Assembly (NCBI RefSeq): GCF_900101745.1
Contig: NZ_FNAD01000004.1
Location: 1-64,000, forward strand
DNA from: Glycomyces harbinensis
GTDB taxonomy: Bacteria; Actinomycetota; Actinomycetes; Mycobacteriales; Micromonosporaceae
DNA: 64,000 nucleotides
Reading direction: 5' to 3'
Position numbers and translations under genes: made by a program. The notes under the pieces were generated by a model. The model was not told where the DNA came from. It ran no database searches and saw nothing but the letters and a program-made list of their open reading frames with translations. This document shows positions 27,006-35,717 of this stretch, in pieces (the first letter of the stretch is position 1; every line of letters starts with the position of its first letter).

Positions 27006-27842
27006 TCACCGGTCGACGAAGTCGTCCGGCGGGAGCTCAGGGCCGTTGTAGTCCCCCGCGGGGCCGGAGATGTAGGTCCTGCCGTCGGGGTAGGGCCAGG
27101 CGTTGCCGACGCAGCCGCCCAGCTGGTAGGTCTGCTGGGCCATCACCGGGGAGGTCTCGCCGTCGGCCGGGCAGACCTCGTGGCCGTGGCCGAGGCGGTG
27201 GCCGACCTCGTGGTTGACGGCGTACTGGCGGTAGGTCTCCAGGGTGCCGTCCCAGTGGCCGACGCCGGTGATCCAGCGGGCCGAGTTGATGACGACGCTG
27301 TCGCCGTTGCGGCACGAGACCGTGGTGTTGGTCGAGCCGCACAGGATCGCGCGCTGCTCGGGGCTGGCAAGGTAGACGGTGAAGTCCGCGCCGCCGCCCT
27401 GGCCGACCTGCTGGAGGCGCCAGGCGCCGCCGGCGGTCCAGGAGCGGGAGTCGGCGAGCGTCGCGCGGACGAACTCGCTGAAGCCGTCCGCGTCCAGGCC
27501 GAGGCCGTTCTCGACGGCCACGTCGTACTTCAGGAGCGTGCCGGCGGTGCCCGCGACGGAGGCGTCCGCCGGGTTCGCGTAGGTCCAGGTGCCGGTGCCG
27601 GAGTAGTACAGCGGCGGCGTGGCCTGCGTCTGCGGGGCCGAGAGGGTCGGGTCGTCGGGGGACGGCGCGACGATGGTCGGGGCGACCTGCTCGTCCTCGT
27701 TCAGGGCCTGCGGCTTCTCGGTGACGGCGGCGCCGAGGGCGAAGTAGGCGCCCGCGCCCGCCATCAGGAGGAGGACGGCGAACAGCACGAGGCGCCGCCG
27801 TCTGCGGAGCCTGCGGTTGCGATCCAGCCGTCCCTCAGTCAC
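27006..27842 (-). CDS. DUF3152 domain membrane-anchored zinc metalloprotease-like protein
   Basis: 278 residues, the Rv3207c counterpart beside moeZ. A basic cytoplasmic head (RRLRRRRRL) precedes one membrane helix (about 18-38) and a roughly 60-residue linker. The extracytoplasmic domain has the zincin motif HEVGHRLGHGH near residue 218, a metzincin-like HExxHxxGxxH pattern. Cys pairs around the domain could form disulfides. TAGACT lies 7 nt before the GTG start. Peptidase activity is suggested by the motif, but I know of no firmly established substrate. Confidence 0.88.
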   Translation of the reverse strand: MTEGRLDRNRRLRRRRRLVLFAVLLLMAGAGAYFALGAAVTEKPQALNEDEQVAPTIVAPSPDDPTLSAPQTQATPPLYYSGTGTWTYANPADASVAGTAGTLLKYDVAVENGLGLDADGFSEFVRATLADSRSWTAGGAWRLQQVGQGGGADFTVYLASPEQRAILCGSTNTTVSCRNGDSVVINSARWITGVGHWDGTLETYRQYAVNHEVGHRLGHGHEVCPADGETSPVMAQQTYQLGGCVGNAWPYPDGRTYISGPAGDYNGPELPPDDFVDR

Positions 27843-28020
27843 ACCGGCGAGTCTAAGACAGACGGGGCCCCGATTGGCCGACCCGCGGTTTTTGTGTGGT
27901 CCGATTCGAGTTCACCATGCGGGCACGCCGAGGTCACAGGGCCCGCCCGGGCCCCCCGATTCCAAGGGTGCCTTGCGGGTCCGACATTCCTGGCGGTCGC
28001 ATCCGCGTCCGCGGCGGAAA

Positions 28021-29016
28021 TCACGGTACGGCCGTCTCGGGTTGCGCGGACGGCTCGGACTCCTCGGAGGCCCGGAACTCGTCGAGCATCGCGGCCATCG
28101 CGCGGGCGGTCGCCTGCGGGCGCTCCATCATCGCGACGTGGCCGGTCTGGTCGAGGATGAGCAGGCGCGAGTCGGGGATCGCCAGCGCCGCGGGCGGCGC
28201 CTGGCGCACGTCGATGACGCGGTCCTGCTTGCCCCAGACGACGAGGGTCGGGCACTGGATCTCGGTGGCGAGGCGCCACAGCGAGTGCGTGCCGGGGACG
28301 AACGCCTGGAAGAAGGAGGCCATCAGGCCCCGGTAGGTCTGGATGTACGCGCGGGAGTTCCAGGGGACGGCGAGCCGGTGGCGGGCCTCGGCGATGGCCT
28401 CCCGGCGGCGCTGGGGGTGGATGAGGCTGGGGTCGGCCCAGGTGCCGAGGATGATGTCGTCGACGACCTGCTCGGGGGTGCGCGAGCGCATGGCGCGGTC
28501 GGCGAACCAGGCCATGTTCGGCACGGCGAGCATCGGCAGGTAGCGGGCCTGGTGGGAGCGCCGGGGGTTGGCGAAGGGCATGGCCGGCGAGATGAGCGTG
28601 AGGGTGCGGACCAGGCCGGGGCGGGTCGCGGCGAGGTAGACGGAGACGGCACCGCCGAGGGAGTGGCCCGCGAGGTGGACGGGGCCGCGGCCGGACTCGA
28701 CGATCCAGGCGGCGACGTCCCGGGCGAGGAGCGGGACGGTGACGCGCGGGGCGGGGGCCGAGTGGCCGAAGCCGGGCAGGTCGATCGCGTCGGCCGCGAC
28801 GCGGTCGGAGAGGGCGTCGGCGAGGTCGGTCCAGTTCTGGGCGGAGCCGCCGAGGCCGTGCACGAACACCGCGGGCTCGGCGCCCGGGGCCGTCGGCGGG
28901 GTGTGGCGGATGAAGAGCCGGCGGCGGCTGAGCTGGTGCTCGATGCCCGGCCACGGCGGGTGCGGACGCTGGGGGTCGCGTACCCCGTCGACGTCCACCA
29001 GCCGTGCCCGTTTCAT
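28021..29016 (-). CDS. Alpha/beta hydrolase
   Basis: 331 residues. The alpha/beta hydrolase core shows the oxyanion region FVHGLGGSAQNW, the nucleophile elbow GHSLGGAV with catalytic Ser near residue 118, an Asp in VVWGKQDRVI and the catalytic His in DQTGHVAMMERP. No signal peptide is visible. It starts 5 nt after the stop of the proline-rich protein gene, so the two form an operon. The substrate is unknown; relatives are esterases or lipases. Confidence 0.88.
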   Translation of the reverse strand: MKRARLVDVDGVRDPQRPHPPWPGIEHQLSRRRLFIRHTPPTAPGAEPAVFVHGLGGSAQNWTDLADALSDRVAADAIDLPGFGHSAPAPRVTVPLLARDVAAWIVESGRGPVHLAGHSLGGAVSVYLAATRPGLVRTLTLISPAMPFANPRRSHQARYLPMLAVPNMAWFADRAMRSRTPEQVVDDIILGTWADPSLIHPQRRREAIAEARHRLAVPWNSRAYIQTYRGLMASFFQAFVPGTHSLWRLATEIQCPTLVVWGKQDRVIDVRQAPPAALAIPDSRLLILDQTGHVAMMERPQATARAMAAMLDEFRASEESEPSAQPETAVP

Positions 29017-29021
29017 GGGTC

Positions 29022-31037
29022 CTAGTGTGACACTTCGGCTGCCAATGCACCCAAAGTAGCCGAAACGACGGCGCGTGAACGTTCGGCGGTGACCACGGCC
29101 GCGCCGGAGAGGCGCCGCACGGAGTGGCCGTCGAGCCAGAGGATGACGACGACGGCGGTCTTGACCGGGCCGGTGGGGACGATCGAGGCGTGCTCGACCT
29201 CGACGCGCACGTCGCTCGCGCCGAGGCGCGGGCGCAGGGCCTCCACAGTGGCCGCGGCGGCGGCGTGCTGGATGTGCCAGTCGATCGGCGGGACGGCCAC
29301 CTTGCCGGTGGACTCCTCGCGGCCGAGCGAGAGCGTGACGCTGACTTCGGCCTCGAGTCCCGCGGACTCGATGTCGACGCGGCGGAGCACGACGGGGCCG
29401 ACCTGGGCGACGTCGATCTCGGAGGAGGGGGTCTCGACCTGGCCGCTGAGGTCCCGGCGGGGTTCGTCGGCGGACTGCGGGCCGGGTTCGACCGCGCGCT
29501 GCTCGGCGACGACGGCGGAGACGACGGCGTGGACCTCGTCGGGGTCGACGCCCTCCTCGAGTTCGAGCCGGAGGCTGGAGGCGCCGTCGGGGGCGGTCAC
29601 GTGGAAGGCGTCGCGCACGCCGGGAACCTGGCGGACCGCGTCCACCAGGCGCTCGGATTCGGTCTCGTTCACTGCGGCGGGGCTGGGCGGCATGTGTCCG
29701 GGCTGCTCCACGGTCGCGGGCGGGGTGGGCTCGGGGAAGGGCGGCCGGTTCGCGGGGGCCGTGCGCAGCGGCGCCTGCTCGGTGACCGGCGGGCTCGGGA
29801 CGGCCGCGGGCGAGACCTCGGTGAGCGGCTGCTGCTGGACGAGCGGGAACTGGTCGGTCTGCTGCTCGCCGACGGGGATCGGGGCGGGAGCGGCCGGCGT
29901 CGGCTGCGGCGGCGGGGCCTGCTGCGCGGGCGGCTGCGGGACCTCGATGGGCCCGGTGTGCTGCGGCGGCGCGGGAGGCGCGGGCTGCGAGTACCCCTGC
30001 GGCTCGGGCGCGGCGGGGGGCGCGGGCGGTTCCTGCGGCGTCGGCGGGGCGGTGCGCTCGCGGTTCGGGGCGGGCGTGGCGAACGCCGGGTTGGCGGGCG
30101 GCGCGCTCGGCATCGCGTTGGCCTGGGGCGCACTGAAGTGCTGCGGGGCGCTGGAGTTCGGGGCCGGCGCGCTGTACTCGTGGCTCGCGCCGCCGGGCGC
30201 GAAATCCTGGTTCGGCCCCGGCTGCGCCGGGCCCTGCGGGTGCTGCTGCGGGGCGTAGTCGCCGGGCATCGGCGGGGCGCTGTAGCCGGGGTGCTGCTGC
30301 GGGGCGCCGAAGTCCTGCGGCGCGCTCAAGTGCTGCTGCGGCGGAACGGGAGGCGCCGGCGGGGCCGTGTACTCGGGCGGGGCCGACGGTCCGCCTTGGT
30401 GCGCACCGGGCGTCGCGCCGAACTCGTGGTTCGCGCCTTGCGGAGCGCCGAACTCCGGGTTCGCCCCCGGCGTCTGGTTCGCGCCCGGCGGTGCGAACTC
30501 CTGGCTCACGCCCGGCTGCGGCGCGCCGTGGTTCACGCCCGGCTGCGCCCCGAACTCGTGGTTCGCACCCGGCTGCGCGTTGTTCGCTCCCGGCACGCCG
30601 TACTCATGGTTCACGCCCGGCGGCGCACTGTACTCATGGTTCGCACCCGGCGGCGCGAACGGCGACTGCGGCTGCTGGGGTTGCTGGTCGTTCGGGAATC
30701 CTTGGGGGCCTTGGGGTGTCTCCGGAGCCGCCGGGAGGGGGGCGAACTGCTCGCCGGGCGAGGGGCGCCTGGTGGCCGGGACCATCGGCCCGGTCTCGGC
30801 GATCTCCACGTTCGGGACCTGTCCGGTCGGGTCCTCGCTGTAGCGGTGGCGGCGTCCGCGGTCCGGGTCGAACCGGTACTGCTCGGGCGCCTGGGCCATC
30901 CCCTGGCGCGCCTCCTCGGCGGCCTCGGGGGCCTCCTCGGCGGGCGGGCCCCAGGACCTGCCGATGCGCCTGCGGGAGGTCCGCTCCTCCCCGCTCGGAC
31001 GCGACGGCTCATCCGGTCGGTTCTGGTCATACACCAC
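29022..31037 (-). CDS. Proline/glutamine-rich repeat protein with conserved C-terminal domains
   Basis: 671 residues. Residues 1-100 are charged. Residues about 125-460 are low-complexity Pro/Gln/Ala with a recurring PGANHE[F/Y] motif (more than six degenerate copies between 125 and 215) and later proline tracts. The C-terminal 210 residues are ordinary globular sequence in two similar alpha/beta segments (near 465-525 and 560-665, the latter with VEVEHASIVPTGPVKTAVV). No signal peptide or membrane helix is evident. GTG start with AAGGAG upstream. It is cotranscribed with the alpha/beta hydrolase. I do not recognise the family; a scaffold role is only a guess. Confidence 0.75.
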   Translation of the reverse strand: MVYDQNRPDEPSRPSGEERTSRRRIGRSWGPPAEEAPEAAEEARQGMAQAPEQYRFDPDRGRRHRYSEDPTGQVPNVEIAETGPMVPATRRPSPGEQFAPLPAAPETPQGPQGFPNDQQPQQPQSPFAPPGANHEYSAPPGVNHEYGVPGANNAQPGANHEFGAQPGVNHGAPQPGVSQEFAPPGANQTPGANPEFGAPQGANHEFGATPGAHQGGPSAPPEYTAPPAPPVPPQQHLSAPQDFGAPQQHPGYSAPPMPGDYAPQQHPQGPAQPGPNQDFAPGGASHEYSAPAPNSSAPQHFSAPQANAMPSAPPANPAFATPAPNRERTAPPTPQEPPAPPAAPEPQGYSQPAPPAPPQHTGPIEVPQPPAQQAPPPQPTPAAPAPIPVGEQQTDQFPLVQQQPLTEVSPAAVPSPPVTEQAPLRTAPANRPPFPEPTPPATVEQPGHMPPSPAAVNETESERLVDAVRQVPGVRDAFHVTAPDGASSLRLELEEGVDPDEVHAVVSAVVAEQRAVEPGPQSADEPRRDLSGQVETPSSEIDVAQVGPVVLRRVDIESAGLEAEVSVTLSLGREESTGKVAVPPIDWHIQHAAAAATVEALRPRLGASDVRVEVEHASIVPTGPVKTAVVVILWLDGHSVRRLSGAAVVTAERSRAVVSATLGALAAEVSH

Positions 31038-31157
31038 TAGACAACTCCTTCATATTCCCGGTCTCAAGGTACCGTGGCGCGCCCAGTGACTCGAACCCGC
31101 GTTTGTCGCCCCCGTACGCTGGGAGACTGTATTCAGGTTTCCGTAAACTTCCTTCAG

Positions 31158-31175
31158 GTCGCAAGATCTCGCGAC
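31158..31175. promoter_or_regulatory. Candidate TetR operator (18-bp palindrome)
   Basis: GTCGCAAGATCTCGCGAC is palindromic except for one position in each arm. It lies 38 bp upstream of the TetR start and within the divergent spacing to the proline-rich gene, the usual position for an autoregulated TetR operator. Confidence 0.45.
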
Positions 31176-31213
31176 TGACGGATGGGCGACATGACGCGAG
31201 GAGAGGTGCCCTG

Positions 31214-31834
31214 GTGAACAGCGCTGGTGAGGGCCGGATCCGACTGCCCAGGAGCGAACGACGCGCACAGCTGCTGCGGGCCGCCCAGGACGTCTTCGTG
31301 TCCAAGGGCTACCACAACACCTCGATGGACGACATCGCCGAGAACGCCGGGGTCTCCAAACCGGTCCTGTACCAGCACTTCACCTCGAAACTGGAGCTGT
31401 ACCTGGCGCTGCTGGACGGGCGGGCCGCCGAGCTGGTGGGCCAGGTCAGGGACGCCATCGAATCCACTGAGGACAACAAGGAGCGGGTCTACCGCGCCAT
31501 GCGGGCCTACTTCGACTTCGTGGACGCCCAGGGCGAGGCGTTCCGGCTCGTCTTCGAGTCCGACCAGCGCAACGACCCCGAGGTCGCCGAGCGGGTGCTG
31601 CGCATGGAGACCGAGTGCGTGGAGGCGATGGCCGACACGATCATGGCCGACGCCCACGTCGACAAGGCCCGCGCCGAACTGCTCGCGACCGGCCTGGTCG
31701 GGGCCGCGGAGATCGCGGCGCGGAAGTGGATCGCCTCGGGCCGCGTGATCCCCAAGGACGAGGCCATCCAGCTCATGAGCAGCCTCGCCTGGCGCGGGAT
31801 CTCGCACTTCCCGAGGGAAGGCGAACCCGGGTAG
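31214..31834 (+). CDS. TetR family transcriptional regulator
   Basis: 206 residues, the Rv3208-type regulator beside DUF3107. The N-terminal TetR helix-turn-helix (about 18-62) contains QDVFVSKGYHNTSMDDIAENAGVSKPVLYQHF, matching the family signature; the C-terminal helical domain is the ligand/dimer part. The GTG at 31214 is preceded by GGAGAGG; the frame opening at 30491 overlaps the divergent gene and is rejected. A palindrome at 31158-31175 may be its operator. Confidence 0.92.
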   Translation: MNSAGEGRIRLPRSERRAQLLRAAQDVFVSKGYHNTSMDDIAENAGVSKPVLYQHFTSKLELYLALLDGRAAELVGQVRDAIESTEDNKERVYRAMRAYFDFVDAQGEAFRLVFESDQRNDPEVAERVLRMETECVEAMADTIMADAHVDKARAELLATGLVGAAEIAARKWIASGRVIPKDEAIQLMSSLAWRGISHFPREGEPG

Positions 31835-31959
31835 CGAGGGCCCGGTCCGCGCGGAGCCGAAGGCGAGCCCGCGCAGCGACGGCCGGCCCTGCGCGATTAG
31901 TTCGCTCTCGGCGCACTCCTCGGTCCCCTGCCCGGCACCGCCCCACGAGTAGTCTTGCA

Positions 31960-31971
31960 ACGTCTAGACGT
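31960..31971 (+). promoter_or_regulatory. Perfect palindrome ACGTCTAGACGT upstream of DUF3107
   Basis: A 12-bp perfect inverted repeat 26 bp before the DUF3107 start codon and next to TAGTCT (31950-31955). It is placed to act as an operator in the short TetR-DUF3107 spacer. Confidence 0.4.
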
Positions 31972-31997
31972 CAGAGTGTTTCGATTGAGGAGGGCCC

Positions 31998-32225
31998 GTG
32001 GAGGTCAAGATCGGTGTCCAGTACGCCCCACGCGAACTGGTGTTGGAGAGCAAGCTGTCGCCGAAGGACCTGTCCGAGAAGATCGAGCAGGCCGTCAGCG
32101 ACGGCGGGATCCTGCGACTCGAGGACGACAAGGGCCGGCAGCTGTTCATCCCCGTCGAGAAGATCGCGTACGTCGAGGTCGTCGCGAGCAACCTGCGCTC
32201 GGTCGGCTTCACGGTCGACGCCTGA
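31998..32225 (+). CDS. DUF3107 family protein (TB9.4-like)
   Basis: 75 residues, the counterpart of mycobacterial Rv3208A/TB9.4. The whole family pattern is visible: EVKIGVQYAPREL at the start, LRLEDDKGRQLFIPVEKIAYVEV in the middle, and GFTVDA at the end. It forms a small alpha/beta protein of unknown function. GTG start with GAGGAGG 8 nt upstream. It lies 163 nt behind the TetR gene and ends before a terminator. Confidence 0.9.
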   Translation: MEVKIGVQYAPRELVLESKLSPKDLSEKIEQAVSDGGILRLEDDKGRQLFIPVEKIAYVEVVASNLRSVGFTVDA

Positions 32226-32303
32226 GCTCGCGGGGAACCGCGGACGGGCGGCGCGGCGCCGCCGGTGCGTGAGCCCCGCGCGCGAGCGATGAGGAAACGT
32301 CGG

Positions 32304-32329
32304 AGGCCCGGAGCACCTGCTCCGGGCCT
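32304..32329. terminator. Bidirectional terminator between DUF3107 and lpqB
   Basis: Perfect 11-bp stem AGGCCCGGAGC / GCTCCGGGCCT with an ACCT loop, in the spacer of convergent genes. Confidence 0.85.
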
Positions 32330-32350
32330 TCTCCTCGTGCCGGGCGTCCG

Positions 32351-34069
32351 CTACTGCAGCACCGTGAAGGGGGCCGTGCCCGCCACGGCCTGCTCGCCGT
32401 TCCTGACCTCTTCGGGACCGGACGACTGGACCCTGTACAGGGTCGCGTTCGCGACCACGAGCACCGGCTCGCCGCGGTTGAGCGGGTTCGACTCGACCGG
32501 GTCGGCCGGGTTGGCCGCGATCTGCGCGATCTCCAGCCCGAGCGTCCAGCTCTGGACGTCGGTGCGCGAGTTGTCGAGGGCGACCCGGAAGAGCCGGTCG
32601 TCCCCGCGCACCCCGGCCACCCAGAGGTAGTTCTCCGAGCTCCAGGCCACCCCGGTCACGTCGGTGATGTCGTGGCCGATGCGGCGGGGGTCGCCGACCT
32701 GGATGTTCCCGTCGGCGTCGATGCTCAGCGGGGCGACCCACGCGGAGCCGTCCTCGACGTAGGCCAGGCGCCGGCCGTCGGCGGCGAGCGCGAGGTCGGT
32801 GACGTCGGTGCCCACCGCGAGGGTCTGCACCGTGCCGCCGCTGGAGGCGATCGCGGTCGGCACGCCGTCGTCCACGACGATGACCGTGCCGGCGGAGAGC
32901 CACTGCGGATCGGCCAGGTTGCCGCTGAGGTCGGTGATGACGCGCATCGCCGAGGAGCTGGTCCCGGTCTGGAGGGTGTCGACGCCGGCGGTCCGCACGA
33001 CCGCGGCGATCTGGTCCTCCGGCGAGACGGCGACCTGGCGGAGTCCGGCGACCTGGTAGCCGACCCACGGGTGGTCGGGCGACTCGGTGGTCACGTTCTC
33101 GCTGTCGTACTCCCAGACGGTGTCGTCGGCGACGAAGTAGCCGGTCTCGGGCAGGTCGGCGGGGATGGCGTTCCAGCCGCGCCAGTCGCTCAGGGAGCCG
33201 TCGAAGACCTCTTCGCCGTCGGCGATCAGGACGAACCGGTTGTCGAGTCCGAGGCTCCAGGCGACCTGCGCGGCCATGGCGGCGTGGGTGTCGGGCTCGA
33301 CCGCCTCGCCCAGGGAGAGCTCGATGCGCAGGACGCCGTCGTCGGCGACGGGCTTCCCGGAGGTGCCCTCGGGGATGGCGTTGCGCGCCGAGAAGCGCGC
33401 GAACTCCAAGGGGCCCCCGAGCAGCCAGCCCAGGCGCAGGCGCAGTTCGGCGTCGGCGTCGAGGTCGCGGTAGATCCAGCGCAGGTCGGGGACGAGCAGT
33501 TCGCTCTGCGCGGCCTCGAAGTACAGGGGCGCCTGCTCGTAGACGGCGGTGAACTGGTCGTAGTCGAGCATCGCCTGGGACGGCAGCACCGAGATGCTCC
33601 ACAGGTCCTGGAGCGTCTCGCGCTGGAGCGTGAAGGTCTCGTCGTAGTCGCGGGGCGCGGCGTTCATGCGCACCGAGCCGTCGGGCAGGTAGGTGCCGAC
33701 GACCGAGCCGGTCACGGTGACCGTGGCCGAGGTGACGCCGGTGGCGCTCGCGGTGACCACGCTGATGTTGTCGAGCAGGTCGATGCCGATGGAAGGCTCG
33801 GAGAACTGCTTCTCGCTCGCGGTGAACGCGTTGAGGCGGTCGTCGCGTCCCTCCGCGTTGCCGCCGGCGGCCTTGAGGTAGTTCTCGACTGTCGGCACGG
33901 CGTCCAGCTCCGGGCCGAACGCCTCGGCGCTCGTGCCCGAGGACTGGTCGAAGTCGCTGGGGGCGTCGCCGACGACCTCGGGGGCCTTGTCGGAGGGGAT
34001 GCCGCAGGCGGACGCGACCCAGGTGACGCCGAGCGCGAGCGCGGCGGCGAGGCTAGTCCTGCGTCGCAT
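32351..34069 (-). CDS. lpqB: Lipoprotein LpqB
   Basis: 572 residues. LpqB is the lipoprotein partner of the MtrAB two-component system and modulates MtrB output. The signal peptide (RRRTSLAAALALGVTWVASAC) ends in an ASAC lipobox with Cys near residue 22. A GerMN domain follows (about 75-270, with LGWLLGGPLEFAR and LRIELSL). The rest is the beta-propeller-like LpqB domain. The ATG at 34069 overlaps the 3' end of mtrB by 17 nt, so translation is coupled. The upstream 53 codons of the frame are a shadow inside mtrB. Confidence 0.93.
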   Translation of the reverse strand: MRRRTSLAAALALGVTWVASACGIPSDKAPEVVGDAPSDFDQSSGTSAEAFGPELDAVPTVENYLKAAGGNAEGRDDRLNAFTASEKQFSEPSIGIDLLDNISVVTASATGVTSATVTVTGSVVGTYLPDGSVRMNAAPRDYDETFTLQRETLQDLWSISVLPSQAMLDYDQFTAVYEQAPLYFEAAQSELLVPDLRWIYRDLDADAELRLRLGWLLGGPLEFARFSARNAIPEGTSGKPVADDGVLRIELSLGEAVEPDTHAAMAAQVAWSLGLDNRFVLIADGEEVFDGSLSDWRGWNAIPADLPETGYFVADDTVWEYDSENVTTESPDHPWVGYQVAGLRQVAVSPEDQIAAVVRTAGVDTLQTGTSSSAMRVITDLSGNLADPQWLSAGTVIVVDDGVPTAIASSGGTVQTLAVGTDVTDLALAADGRRLAYVEDGSAWVAPLSIDADGNIQVGDPRRIGHDITDVTGVAWSSENYLWVAGVRGDDRLFRVALDNSRTDVQSWTLGLEIAQIAANPADPVESNPLNRGEPVLVVANATLYRVQSSGPEEVRNGEQAVAGTAPFTVLQ

Positions 34070-35690
34070 GCGGTACCTCCGAATCGGTCGGCGGACGGGC
34101 CTCGAACCGCAGCGGAATCGGCGAGGCGATGACCCGGTTCCCGGCCTGGAGCGGCAGCGTGAGCACGAACAGCGTGCCCTTGCCGGGCTCGCCGGCGGCC
34201 TGGAGGGTCCCGGAGTGCAGTTTCGCATCCTCCAGGCTGATCGCCAGGCCCAGACCGGTGCCGCCGGTCTTGCGGTTGCGCGAGGGGTCGGCGCGCCAGA
34301 AGCGGTCGAAGACGCGGTCGGCGTGGCCGGGGCGCAGGCCCACGCCGTGGTCGCGCACCGAGACCGCCATGGCCGTCTCGGATTCGGCGACGGTGATCTC
34401 CACGGGCTTGCCCTCGGCGTGCTCGATGGCGTTGGAGACGAGGTTGCGCAGGATGCGCTGGACGCGGCGCGGGTCGACCTCGGCGATGACGCGGCGCGCG
34501 GGCTTGGACACCGAGACCTCGACGCCGCATTCGCCCGCGAGGTGCGACAGGCCCTCGACGACCTCCTCGGCGATGCGTCCCACGTCGACCGCGTCCACTT
34601 CGAGCGAGGCGAACCCGGAGTCGAAGCGGGAGATCTCCAGCAGCTCCTGGAGCAGGTCCTCGAAGCGGTCGATCTGGTCCTGGAGCAGCTCGGTCGAGCG
34701 CTTGGTCACGGGGTCGAAGTCGTCGCGGTTGTCGAAGAGCAGGTCGGCGGCCATGCGGATCGTGGCGAGGGGGGTGCGCAGCTCGTGGGACACGTCGGAG
34801 GTGAAGCGCCGCTGCATCATCGACATCTCCTCCAGGCGCCTGATCTGGCTCTGGAGGTTCTCGGCCATGAGGTTGAACGACCCGGCCAGCCGTGCGAGGT
34901 CGTCCGAGCCGCGCACTTCCATGCGCTCGTGCAGGAGCCCGGCGGCCAGGCGCTGGGAGGTGCGGGCGGCCTCGCGCACGGGGGTGACGACCAGACGCGT
35001 CACCAGCGCGGCGATGACCCCGAGGAGCAGCACGAGCGCGACGCCCGCGAGGGCGAGGTTGGTGCGCAGGAGGCTGATGGTGTCCTGCTGGGACTCCAGC
35101 GGGTAGAACGCGTACAGCTCGTAGTCGATGGGCAGGTCGATGAAGGAGCCCACGACGAGATAGGGCATCGACTCGCCGTCGAGGGTGAAGTCGCCGTACT
35201 GGACGGCGATCTTGCCTTCGGCCACATTCGCCTGAAGCGCCTCGGAGGGCAGGGCGCCCCCGGCGACCGGGTGGGTCTTGGTGACGGCGCCGTCGGCGGT
35301 GCGCAGCACGATCACCGGCGCGTAGACCGGGTCCTCGGCGAGCTCGTTGACGATTCGCTGCATCGTCGTGGCGAGCGCGGAGTCGGAGGTGGTGCCGTAG
35401 GGGGCGAGCTGCTCGGCCACCCGCTCGACGGCGTTCTCGGTCTCGTCGACGGCCGTGTTCCGGCCTTCGCTGAGGAGCCCTGAGGTGACCGATCCGGCCA
35501 CCACGAAGCTGAAGATGAGCACGAGGATCGTGGAGGCGATCAGGGTGGAGGCGACGACGCGGAGCTGGAGGGAGGCGCGGAAGCGGGCGACGACGGGCGT
35601 GGCCGCGCGGCCGGCCCAGCGTGCCGCGGCGCTGCCGAACCGTCGAAGCCACACCGGCCTCTCACGAGGCCGGTTCCGGTTGTCCGCCAC
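34053..35690 (-). CDS. mtrB: MtrB sensor histidine kinase
   Basis: 545 residues. MtrB responds to envelope or osmotic stress and the septal state and phosphorylates MtrA. Layout: a membrane helix near 46-66, an extracytoplasmic sensor to about 208, a second helix near 211-232, a HAMP domain, then HisKA with the phosphoacceptor His302 in SDVSHELRTPLA, and an HATPase domain with NLVSNAIEHAE and GGTGLGLAI. It starts with GTG 27 nt behind the corrected end of mtrA. It overlaps lpqB. Gene order mtrA-mtrB-lpqB is conserved across Actinobacteria. Confidence 0.95.
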   Translation of the reverse strand: MADNRNRPRERPVWLRRFGSAAARWAGRAATPVVARFRASLQLRVVASTLIASTILVLIFSFVVAGSVTSGLLSEGRNTAVDETENAVERVAEQLAPYGTTSDSALATTMQRIVNELAEDPVYAPVIVLRTADGAVTKTHPVAGGALPSEALQANVAEGKIAVQYGDFTLDGESMPYLVVGSFIDLPIDYELYAFYPLESQQDTISLLRTNLALAGVALVLLLGVIAALVTRLVVTPVREAARTSQRLAAGLLHERMEVRGSDDLARLAGSFNLMAENLQSQIRRLEEMSMMQRRFTSDVSHELRTPLATIRMAADLLFDNRDDFDPVTKRSTELLQDQIDRFEDLLQELLEISRFDSGFASLEVDAVDVGRIAEEVVEGLSHLAGECGVEVSVSKPARRVIAEVDPRRVQRILRNLVSNAIEHAEGKPVEITVAESETAMAVSVRDHGVGLRPGHADRVFDRFWRADPSRNRKTGGTGLGLAISLEDAKLHSGTLQAAGEPGKGTLFVLTLPLQAGNRVIASPIPLRFEARPPTDSEVPHATQD

Positions 35691-35717
35691 TTACGTCTCC
35701 GCGAGCATTCGCCGCCG

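Noticed and set aside
30367..30670. Regularly spaced direct repeats that could suggest a CRISPR array
   Set aside because: They are codons for PGANHE-type repeats inside the proline-rich protein; the units are degenerate and unevenly spaced, with no unique spacers.
35540..35717. Extended MtrA C-terminus running into mtrB
   Set aside because: The extra residues (Ser/Arg/Pro-rich) are unlike any MtrA and overlap mtrB; a one-base shift restores the canonical ending.
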